Of a stretch of 55,781 bases of DNA, positions 49,401-55,781 are shown one piece after another. A model generated the notes under the pieces. It was not told where the DNA came from. It ran no database searches and was given only the letters and a program-made list of their open reading frames with translations. A program made the translations under genes and the position numbers. Within the stretch, counting starts at the first letter, position 1, and each line of letters begins with the position of its first letter. The stretch spans positions 1 to 55,781 of IMG/VR virus record IMGVR_UViG_3300037847_002600; one strand, given 5' to 3'. Origin of the DNA: a virus.

Positions 49401-52332
49401 GGGGAAGCTGTACGTATTTAGAGTGCCAAGGTGTGTCTTCACCCGCCCCAAAGGGCGTCCAGTTCAGGTAATGCATTTTCGCGAGGTAGGGCTGGCCTGT
49501 TTTACTCGGTATGTCTAACACTTCCATAATCTCAGCGACCCGTGCGTCCGAAAAAACAGCAGCAGGATCATCGTGAGAAGCACGGCTGCTGATAGGAAGC
49601 GCGTAACTCGGCGTGCCTGCGTGGGTTAGGTCCGACTTCCCTTCCACGTTAAACGCGGCGCGACGCGTGTCTGCTTGACTCTGCTTAACAGCATACTTAA
49701 AGTAGCCCTGTAGTTCGGCTATGTCCGCAGGGGCACCGTTTTTGTCTGTCGTATAGCCGTTTGAGAGCCGCTTGAGACCTTCCAAAAATGACGCCGGAAC
49801 TTCTGCCGTATTCGTTGCGGTAAGCATAGGATCGCGGTCGATGATAGGATTAGAGCTGGTTGATGTTAGTCGTTTGCGGACTGATTCATTAGCGACCCGA
49901 CCTAAGCGAGTGTCAGAACCAAACAAAAGTTGTCCTGCATTCCTGCCGAGTTCATCACGGGTCATAGGTGCCGAGCCCGAGTTGTAGTTCAAGGCATATT
50001 TAAGTTCTTGAAAATCGAGGTTTCCTTGGTTCAGTGACTTGGGCAGGCGGTACAAAGGAAAACCCGTGAACTTCTCAAACGACTGGATAGCGTCTGTAAC
50101 GTCCCAAGCAGCGTCTTTACCAGCGGTTCGTGTTGTCTCAAAAACACGATCAAATAGTCTAGCTGCCCTGTTGCGGTATGCCGCGAAAGGCTCCTTTAGA
50201 ATGTCCTCTTGTACAAGTGGAGCCGCGAGAGGGGCATCTGGGTTCACAATCCTTGTATTTGTTGGGCCACCCGAGCCTAAAAACCGTTTGAGTATAGTGA
50301 GCTTCTCGCGGAGGGGTGCGGGAGACTCATGTAAAGCGGACATTACAGCAGCAGGAGCAAAGTCTTCTGCTCCACGGAGAACTTCATCTATCGCCTGTGC
50401 CACTATAGGTTGGTTTACGGCTGCTACCGTATCTTCCGTTGTGCCTCCTTCACTGGTAAAACGCGCCCGTATACCCGCATCTATGCCTAGGTCATCTAAC
50501 ATAGGGGCACTTAAAAAATGCAGCATGTCTGCGTTATGACTAAAAACAGGTTCGCCTGTTTGGTAATGATTAGCTACACGGATCATGGCAGACCCAAGGG
50601 CCCTCTGGTAGTCTGTGACAGCCGAAGTACTATCTTGAGTCTCTGTCAGGCCCGACAGTCGTTGAAAAGTGTTTATCGCGTCTTGCGGTGCAGACGTGCC
50701 GTCCGGGCCGGTGGATGCAGCTAGAAACGCTTCACGTTCCGCATCTGAGTACTCAAGTCTGCCACTCATCATAGGACGAATGGGTTCAACGACCTCTTCG
50801 ACCCCGTCATCTGCGAGAACCTCTTCTAGTCTAGTACCGGCAGGAGACGCATCGGGATCAACCGCATCCTCGTCTAAAGCAGCGTTTATCCGCTGTGTAA
50901 GTTCCTCTGAAAACGCGTCAATGACAGCGGCTTCGCCTATATCTCCAGAGAGTGTGTCAGGGTCAACTGAACTCTCAACCTCGGGACGAACTTCGCTAGG
51001 TGGGAGGCCGGTTTGAACCTCTGTGCGTTGCTCGGGGGTGAGTGAGTCAAGCCACGCTATCACAGTCGGATCGTTTGCGTGCTGTGCCAGTAAGTCGTCA
51101 GCCATGCTGTTAATAAACTGATTAGGGACCTCAGGTCGCTCTTGTGGATCAGGCGTCCGAGTCAGAGGCTGCGTGACCTCATCGTACATGTCCGTGGGCT
51201 CATCGGCTTCGGGCTCTGCACTAGCAGGACGTATACCACGATTAATAGCACGACTGACATCAAGCGTCCGCCGTGTCGCTGCGCTCGGCAGTCGGGACGG
51301 TGTAGTAAGCGTAGTAGGCGTAGTAGGCGTAGTAGACGTATCGGGGGGCGCTGTCGGAGCGTCCGGTGCAGGCTGGGGGGTTACGTCGGCCATGTCGCCG
51401 TAAGGCATACGACGACGCGGCGTGGTGCCCTCCATGAGGATCTCAGTACCATCATCTGTAAAACGATCAGGATGTAGCCGACGATAAACAGCGTCATCGA
51501 ATCTACGAGTAGCGTCCCCTACACGCTCTAGACCTGTGCGTACTCCCGAACTAAAACGCTGGCCTTGATCGCTACGAGCAAAGCGCCCTAGGCCCCGGAT
51601 GGCGGCTTTGGATGCGACTTCGCCTACGCCTTGTCCGATCGCCTCTGCTGCCGCAAAGGCCATAGGGTTCATCGTGTCGAGTGCCGTCTTCAGCTCATCT
51701 CTGTCTAGCTCGCCCCGTTGTGCTTGCCGTGCGAGTCCCTGCATCATAGCTGCTTGTTGCTCGGTCATCAGCCCTGATGCGAACGCCTGTCCTAGAACAC
51801 GTTGTGCTGTCTCTTGATTAGCAAGCATCTCGCCGAACTCGTCAACAGACATCGACCTTTCGCCGTACATCTCGCCGGGTCGAGCTTCTCGAACTGATGG
51901 TCCGTCGGGCATAGGCGGTAGGGGTTCTGCTGGTTGCTGTGCCAGCTTGGCCATGTACTCCGCCGCCGCATCTTCCGGTGTCGTTTGATACTGCGACATG
52001 TCCGGTTGCGTAATGCGGTCAGCGGCCCGCTGCGTCTCAGCTTGGAGTGCTTGGTGTCGGTCACTACCGGAGTACTTGGCTCTGCCCAACATCTTGATAG
52101 GATCGTAGTCCCCACGCACGGCACGCCGCATGGCGTCACCGAAGAACGTATTCTTGATCCCGTCGCCCGGTTCGTAGTCTCCCGACCGCTCTCGCTTGGC
52201 AAGCTCATCGAGTATCCGACGTTGTGGTGTACCGTACAGGTACGACTCCCACGCGTCACTCGCTTTGTTAGCGGCTGCGTCAAGAGGGCGGTTAAGTGCG
52301 GATAAGACGCTTTTGGGGTCCTTCGGATCCAT
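46480..52332 (-). CDS. Giant polyvalent-type protein (1950 aa)
   Basis: The second giant gene, placed between small genes and the terminase, not in the internal core cluster. The N-terminal 350 residues are Pro/Ala-rich and disordered, with Thr/Pro repeats (near 51300). About 1490-1540 carries a HARFTIGPIENSP ... GIVLIEQQFDIN stretch like the HxRF ... EExQSD motif of large polyvalent protein-associated domains, and about 1800-1840 has FIALPNAETILTS ... YDTFLPSIFAKIL, the matching downstream element. The function of these domains is unclear; such proteins are thought to travel in the virion or act early. No polymerase or nuclease motif was seen. Confidence 0.75.
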   Translation of the reverse strand: MDPKDPKSVLSALNRPLDAAANKASDAWESYLYGTPQRRILDELAKRERSGDYEPGDGIKNTFFGDAMRRAVRGDYDPIKMLGRAKYSGSDRHQALQAETQRAADRITQPDMSQYQTTPEDAAAEYMAKLAQQPAEPLPPMPDGPSVREARPGEMYGERSMSVDEFGEMLANQETAQRVLGQAFASGLMTEQQAAMMQGLARQAQRGELDRDELKTALDTMNPMAFAAAEAIGQGVGEVASKAAIRGLGRFARSDQGQRFSSGVRTGLERVGDATRRFDDAVYRRLHPDRFTDDGTEILMEGTTPRRRMPYGDMADVTPQPAPDAPTAPPDTSTTPTTPTTLTTPSRLPSAATRRTLDVSRAINRGIRPASAEPEADEPTDMYDEVTQPLTRTPDPQERPEVPNQFINSMADDLLAQHANDPTVIAWLDSLTPEQRTEVQTGLPPSEVRPEVESSVDPDTLSGDIGEAAVIDAFSEELTQRINAALDEDAVDPDASPAGTRLEEVLADDGVEEVVEPIRPMMSGRLEYSDAEREAFLAASTGPDGTSAPQDAINTFQRLSGLTETQDSTSAVTDYQRALGSAMIRVANHYQTGEPVFSHNADMLHFLSAPMLDDLGIDAGIRARFTSEGGTTEDTVAAVNQPIVAQAIDEVLRGAEDFAPAAVMSALHESPAPLREKLTILKRFLGSGGPTNTRIVNPDAPLAAPLVQEDILKEPFAAYRNRAARLFDRVFETTRTAGKDAAWDVTDAIQSFEKFTGFPLYRLPKSLNQGNLDFQELKYALNYNSGSAPMTRDELGRNAGQLLFGSDTRLGRVANESVRKRLTSTSSNPIIDRDPMLTATNTAEVPASFLEGLKRLSNGYTTDKNGAPADIAELQGYFKYAVKQSQADTRRAAFNVEGKSDLTHAGTPSYALPISSRASHDDPAAVFSDARVAEIMEVLDIPSKTGQPYLAKMHYLNWTPFGAGEDTPWHSKYVQLPLHNTAQKKTVIDSLTRSLPDMSKFVFDPENFGPAIFAGLNASDDAARMKRSRDLLTGLIHYYRTHNLKLSDADKPSVSDLINWGSKVETLAPRPPVVVQGYDAAERALLEGASRALNVSDVDEPPTYSRLQRALNVLNTKHPERVFATTEDMPVIDRKTGEQRTRVIDGEVVPLVKPGTSARYQFLKALGFAFDKDQQKFLPLSSKGKGVLVSEDEIRTRLEPALQYVERLHPDGFRARNVLSALQQSSGYLPSVIGDQVVDNNVIATTTLLDYYGPGTTNDHMQSNKTRQLIGAGEYKGAKFALDNVHGDSHSYNKYVPEVDQLNNQDATGTRLYYIPTTDRLALARNAWQSMQDFWKTPQVTHRGLRSQQAVRNYVGKEISDLFREATNTRLDRPYASKEAVDAIVENLSSLHTIHHKMTNDLVVGLNNYKVKGRPVTRATGIEDLVFPYSKEEIRHIVNTTLDDYSTPEAIKPMQDMLDKASEVFYAFTSGPSGLGGQSPWGDFSSSHFGRESYIPKPGGFAANDFLGHARFTIGPIENSPVEGKGIVLIEQQFDINQRVADLGAIGGPTTDTKLYRALRRFADVETKLNPLATELRESLAYDIFTNPEMTDFRRRDATQKLTNYAYSLAAEYARKKPNLEQISWRLEGLERLGISKRTLNLVHELAKLTAPIRENFRDYKQQEAMIKELGASIIYGTADRLDARSPTVAEKIVTRIVDELAARRPPEQFSVLYDGLTPSSEYVSSDRLPPTFKHFFKYDTGSVPVDPQTGKKSVSTLSSPRAFLSWFENTDAHVDQVSQIPVMTSVNQRLRLIANDMLRQAYLADLDFIALPNAETILTSIGIQFGNSKGVRASYDTFLPSIFAKILNAEVSDFPVVQATVQGEPLKDGHIKIIPLTKEIKDMIRVKMNAEGSALTAGIVEETPNAESFDGSLSGRGGPSALYALPFAMMAGEAARRAMNKEEEPPREN

Positions 52333-52334
52333 GA

Positions 52335-52739
52335 CTACCCCCCGTAAGGATTATCAATAGACTTCTTATTTTTCCTAGAGGGAGGCGGTTGGTCGGGTGT
52401 GACTAGCGAACCGTCGGGCATGACAGGATCAGGGAACTCGTAAGGTTCGTCGGGCGGTACGTCTAAGATCTGAGGCTGCGTTGCTTGGTACTCCATCTCT
52501 GCGCGACGCCGGTCTGCTTGATATGCTTCTTCCTCTTCCGGGGAACGCATATCCATGTACTCTTGAGGAGCAGTAGGTGCGGGCATACCCTCAAGGAGCC
52601 CGTCGGCAATGTCCCCGCCAGCAGCACGCAAGGCTTCAATAGCGCGGCGGGCCGCATCACGTAAAGCTTGAAGGTTCTGTGGGCCACGGCTTGTGTCACG
52701 GTTATCGGCGAGGGTATCAAATGCTCTTTCGTCAGCCAT
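52335..52739 (-). CDS. Hypothetical Pro/Glu-rich protein (134 aa)
   Basis: An acidic, Pro-rich protein with an N-terminal helix (NLQALRDAARRAIEALRAAGG, about 22-42) and a disordered tail (PPDEPYEFPDPVMP). It overlaps the previous gene's end by eight bases and ends two bases before the giant gene's start. It may be a partner or chaperone of the giant protein. No family is recognised. Confidence 0.65.
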   Translation of the reverse strand: MADERAFDTLADNRDTSRGPQNLQALRDAARRAIEALRAAGGDIADGLLEGMPAPTAPQEYMDMRSPEEEEAYQADRRRAEMEYQATQPQILDVPPDEPYEFPDPVMPDGSLVTPDQPPPSRKNKKSIDNPYGG

Positions 52740-53154
52740 TCTTGGCCTCCAGTACTACAGGTTCGGACTGCTCAATCTCTTCGGCGGTGAAGTAGTCACC
52801 ACGGAGCTGTTTGGTCTCTCGTTTCACTTGAACAAGTGCGGTAACTATATCCGTATATGCATCTTGCGGACTTCCTTCAACCGAGTTCTTAGTTGCTAGG
52901 ATAGTAAAGTTGAGTTCATGCCATGCCCGTAGCTCCTGTGCGATAACAGGTGTGATGCGCCCCTCGACCAGTGCGGCCATGATTTTACTGCTGAAACCTA
53001 CCAGATCGTCATACGTATCAATCTGAGCTTGGGCTACAAAGTCTGCGACCTCCTTACGTTTGTCCTTCGGGACCAACATCAACCAAGATGCGTAGTCCCC
53101 ACCAGCACTTGCGGGAGGTCTACGTGCGGGACTTGAGTTCTTCTTCTTTGACAT
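52732..53154 (-). CDS. Hypothetical protein, terminase small subunit candidate (140 aa)
   Basis: A helical protein with LVPKDKRKEVADFVAQAQIDTYDDL (about 27-51, split here) and ITPVIAQELRAWHELNF. Its length, helical content and place upstream of the terminase genes fit a small terminase or DNA-recognition subunit, but the giant gene intervenes and no clear HTH is visible, so this is only a candidate. It overlaps the preceding gene by 35 bases; GAGG precedes the start. Confidence 0.55.
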   Translation of the reverse strand: MSKKKNSSPARRPPASAGGDYASWLMLVPKDKRKEVADFVAQAQIDTYDDLVGFSSKIMAALVEGRITPVIAQELRAWHELNFTILATKNSVEGSPQDAYTDIVTALVQVKRETKQLRGDYFTAEEIEQSEPVVLEAKNG

Positions 53155-53917
53155 CTACAGCCTCTTTGGTTCGATGGACACGACAGCCCGGTGATATGCG
53201 GAGCTTCTTAGGTGTGCCTTTGATTAGATAAGGTAGGTACGCAGGATGTTCTAGCATCTGTTTGCAATATAACGTGTCTGCCAGAAAAGGATTAGACATA
53301 AGCGCCGCAAGGAACTTGCCGCGAGGACGTGTCGGCATCTTCCGTATGAATGGCGGTAGCATCGCTTTACGGAAGTCCGTAGCCGTCGCCCATAAGACGT
53401 ACTGTGGTATCTTCTGCCACTCGGACACAGCGAACGCCATGGCACGATACACTTCGTCCTCGGTGAGGTCGGTGCCCTTGGCTATCTGGATAGGCGTTAG
53501 CCCCATGCCGTAGAGCAGGACGACTAGGTGTGCCATGAACAACCTGTGAGGTGTCGTGTACTTATAGCACATGTTGACGTTGGTTATCTGAAACGGACTA
53601 GGTATCAGTCGATGACGGAACGCAGGTAGTACTTCGTCGGGCCAACGTGTGGGGGACACGAGGCACTTGTCAGACAGCACCCACTCATGCAGCACAGGAG
53701 TCGCTCTGATCCACCTACGGACGTTTTGATTGGACCGGGCGGTAACCTGTGGGTCCCAGTCGAGTGCACGGCCCCTGATGGCTTTCAGGCTCGCTACAAA
53801 CACACCCCATCGCTGACGCTGCATACGCCGCTCCGTCAAGATGGTACGGAGCGCGAGCATATGTGGGTCATGCCTACGGTGCTTGGCGTTTACTTGGAAC
53901 CTGCGGATCTCAGGCAT
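53120..53917 (-). CDS. Helix-turn-helix-containing protein (265 aa)
   Basis: A basic protein with an HTH-like segment LTPIQIAKGTDLTEDEVYRAM (about 139-159), preceded by an aromatic-rich domain and an N-terminal basic region (KHRRHDPHMLAL ... ERRMQRQRW). Its start overlaps the stop of the primase gene by eight bases, so it is the link between replication and late genes. It could be a late regulator or a terminase small subunit. The HTH is judged by pattern only. Confidence 0.6.
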   Translation of the reverse strand: MPEIRRFQVNAKHRRHDPHMLALRTILTERRMQRQRWGVFVASLKAIRGRALDWDPQVTARSNQNVRRWIRATPVLHEWVLSDKCLVSPTRWPDEVLPAFRHRLIPSPFQITNVNMCYKYTTPHRLFMAHLVVLLYGMGLTPIQIAKGTDLTEDEVYRAMAFAVSEWQKIPQYVLWATATDFRKAMLPPFIRKMPTRPRGKFLAALMSNPFLADTLYCKQMLEHPAYLPYLIKGTPKKLRISPGCRVHRTKEAVDVKEEELKSRT

Positions 53918-55781
53918 CTGCGATCCGCATGCTGATAAACGAGGGAGCAGCTACCTTATTGTCTTGGAGGCTGATGCCGTCCCAGCACTTACTGTTCTTA
54001 CCGTTGACACGAAGCACACGAACCTTGTAGTTGCGCTCCTTCATCTGCCGGTTGAACAAGCGGTAGTTCTGCGGACGTTGGTTCAGCTCGTCGCACCACG
54101 CAGCGTAAGCAAGGTACAGGTCCTTCAACGTCACACGCTGTCCCGTACCGATGATGCACTGCTCGTCCATGAACTCAGCGAGCACATCCATCTCCTCACG
54201 GTACTCGTCGGTAGCCAACGTGACGCGTGCCGGTGGACGGAGACCATCTTTCTGCCATGCCAGACATCCCTCGACGAGCTTGGCCAAGATGCCGGGGGCC
54301 TCATTACGTAGCTTCTCTAGGAGGAATGGGTCTTTCTTGTCTGACGAAATCTTTCTTGTCCAAGGGATACGGATGACTCGCCGCCAGATACCTTCGTCGT
54401 TGCCCTTGATGATTGGTCTGTGGTTGGCTGCGATACACAGCTTGTGTGTTGGCATGAACTGATAGAAGTCCTGACGCATCTTGCGAGCGCGGATAGGGTC
54501 GCTACCCGTCAACTGCTTGATGAGCGCCTCCGCAAACGGCTTACCTTTCTCCACCTCTGCGTTAGCTACGAAGCGTGCAGCCTCCAAGTCGGCAACCTCT
54601 GTCGGGTGAGATTCGCCTTTCTTCGCTAGCAATAGTCCGGGGGCACCTTGGATAGCATAGTCACCAAGGACATGCATCAGGGCAAGAAGCGCAGTCGTCT
54701 TCCCGTTGCCGCCTGTCCCTTCCATGAAGAGAAGGACCTGCTCAGTGACGAGTCCTGTAAGACAGTACCCAAAGAACCGATGCAGGAAGTCGATGACCTC
54801 TTGGTCTTCTTCCATCGAGTACGCGAGGAACTCGTCCCACACGGGACACTTGGCGTTCGGGTCGTAGACAACCGGGCTCGTCTTCGTGATAAAATCCATT
54901 CTGTCATGGTCTTGCAGCTTCCCGTTCTTTAGGTTTAAGGTGCCATTTGCTACGTTGAACAACCATGGGTCAGCGTCCAAACGAGAAGCTTCAACAGCGA
55001 TGTCGATTTCTGTGGACGCTAGTGTGACCATCGCGTTAAGAGCGCGAGAGCTTTCACTACGAAGCGCGTGGCGGTAGATGTCCGCCTGTTTGTTGGGGTC
55101 CGTTTCGGCCTCGGCCTCTGTAAAGATAGTGCCAACGGTAGCCTTGGCCATACGATGGACGCCGCCGTCCATATCGCGCTTCCATCGACAGTCATCAAAC
55201 AGATACCACATCCCATGCGTTGGGCAGTGTAGGAGATTCCCATGGAACATACGTACCATCCGCTTTGCATTTCCGAGATCAGTCAAGTTCGGGTTGTCAA
55301 CCGTAGACGGGGTCGTGCTCGACGGAGCACGGGCCTTCTTGGATTTGAATGGCACACCCACCAGTTCTTGCAGGCGCTTCCAGCCGAGATGCTTACCAGC
55401 CTTATTTGTCTCATGGCCCTTACAGTTGGCGTGCAGGCAACCGGCTGCAATCGCCCCGTTATTGAACTGGACGATGTAGGCGCTCCGATCGGTGTGCGAG
55501 GAATCCCATGGGCAAACGTCGAAGACCCAGCGGCGACCCTTCCCCTGCCATGACTTAGCTTCGCCAAGCTGTGGCAGGTTTTGCTTGATCCAGTTATCGA
55601 GGTCAGCGGTTGTGCCTGAACCACTGCGCCCACCTGTAGGCGTAGGTGAGCAGACGAGGAGTCCTTCTAGCTGCTGCTTTGAAACTGGTACTAGAACTTC
55701 AGTGGGATTGAGTAGTTCGGCTTTTCGCCATGGCCTTGTAGAGTCATCCTCACCTTTACGTGCCCACGTGCCGTAGACCTT
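53910..55781 (-). CDS. Primase-polymerase / SF3 helicase, C-terminal part (continues from 1-694)
   Basis: This runs from the right end into the gene started at 694; the frame is continuous when 55682-55781 is overlaid on 1-100, giving about 821 aa. After the primase domain it has a zinc-type motif (C288, H294, C313, H315, C318) and then a D5/SF3 helicase: Walker A EGTGGNGKTT (about 552-561), an ANAEVEKG segment, AANHRP (sensor, about 649-654) and an arginine pair in IWRR (about 665-666). It primes and unwinds DNA at the fork. The apparent start at 55361 (GTG) is not real. The stop overlaps the next leftward gene. Confidence 0.92.
   Translation of the reverse strand, partial: KVYGTWARKGEDDSTRPWRKAELLNPTEVLVPVSKQQLEGLLVCSPTPTGGRSGSGTTADLDNWIKQNLPQLGEAKSWQGKGRRWVFDVCPWDSSHTDRSAYIVQFNNGAIAAGCLHANCKGHETNKAGKHLGWKRLQELVGVPFKSKKARAPSSTTPSTVDNPNLTDLGNAKRMVRMFHGNLLHCPTHGMWYLFDDCRWKRDMDGGVHRMAKATVGTIFTEAEAETDPNKQADIYRHALRSESSRALNAMVTLASTEIDIAVEASRLDADPWLFNVANGTLNLKNGKLQDHDRMDFITKTSPVVYDPNAKCPVWDEFLAYSMEEDQEVIDFLHRFFGYCLTGLVTEQVLLFMEGTGGNGKTTALLALMHVLGDYAIQGAPGLLLAKKGESHPTEVADLEAARFVANAEVEKGKPFAEALIKQLTGSDPIRARKMRQDFYQFMPTHKLCIAANHRPIIKGNDEGIWRRVIRIPWTRKISSDKKDPFLLEKLRNEAPGILAKLVEGCLAWQKDGLRPPARVTLATDEYREEMDVLAEFMDEQCIIGTGQRVTLKDLYLAYAAWCDELNQRPQNYRLFNRQMKERNYKVRVLRVNGKNSKCWDGISLQDNKVAAPSFISMRIADA
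55682..55781. repeat. Right copy of 100-bp terminal overlap
   Basis: The direct copy of bases 1-100, with four substitutions. Read as coding strand codons, it has GCC GAA CTA where the left copy has GCC AAG CTC (one Glu/Lys change and one silent), and CGT versus CGC (silent). The frame is intact in both copies. This fits two related genomes in the sample rather than random error. Confidence 0.9.

Noticed and set aside
55242-55553. Plus-strand frame near the right end
   Set aside because: Antisense to the primase-helicase frame that continues across the junction.
1-55781. Phage RNA polymerase or integrase
   Set aside because: No protein shows the required motifs; host polymerase use is suggested instead by the promoter at 20728-20756.

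Overview
The window is a nearly complete genome of a tailed double-stranded DNA phage (class Caudoviricetes). The virion genes look podovirus-like: portal, HK97-type capsid, two tail-tube/nozzle-type proteins, and a T7-style set of internal virion proteins that includes a virion lysozyme and a 2065-residue giant. The first and last 100 bases match at 96 of 100 positions. One replication gene leaves the right end and re-enters at the left end in frame. The contig is therefore best read as a circularly closing or circularly permuted genome of about 55.68 kb, cut at an arbitrary point. I see no integrase, tRNA, CRISPR array, insertion sequence or phage RNA polymerase. The host cannot be named from the sequence.

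There are two large opposing transcription units. The leftward unit starts in the 2.6-1.0 kb region (an NrdR-like zinc ribbon, then a hypothetical protein). It passes a 270-bp cluster of eleven GCTACC repeats around an AT-rich core, which is a candidate replication origin or operator. It continues through a helix-turn-helix protein and a primase-polymerase/SF3 helicase that spans the contig ends, and then from 53.9 kb down to 16.9 kb through packaging, capsid, tail and internal virion genes. A good sigma70-type promoter at about 20.74 kb appears to boost the last block: repeat-type virion proteins and a metallophosphoesterase.

The rightward unit (2.9-16.9 kb) begins with a train of small, overlapping early genes, many joined by ATGA stop/start overlaps. 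They include small zinc-binding and membrane proteins, a Gp88-family protein and a DUF932 protein. DNA metabolism follows: SF2 helicase, PD-(D/E)XK/Cas4-like nuclease, Sak4-like recombinase ATPase, DUF669-type single-strand-binding protein, a UDG-like/exonuclease/family A DNA polymerase fusion, a small RecF/SbcC-like ATPase, and finally an NlpC/P60-like lysin. The two units meet head-on with a 15-bp overlap at 16.88-16.90 kb.

The best-supported unusual points are: the repeat cluster beside the replication genes; codon-consistent strain variation between the two contig ends; a polymerase fusion whose glycosylase-like domain has lost the usual motif-B histidine and whose motif C reads HDA instead of HDE; an unusually small SMC-like ATPase coupled to the polymerase; three sets of duplicated virion-type genes; and a 1950-residue polyvalent-type protein placed next to the terminase.
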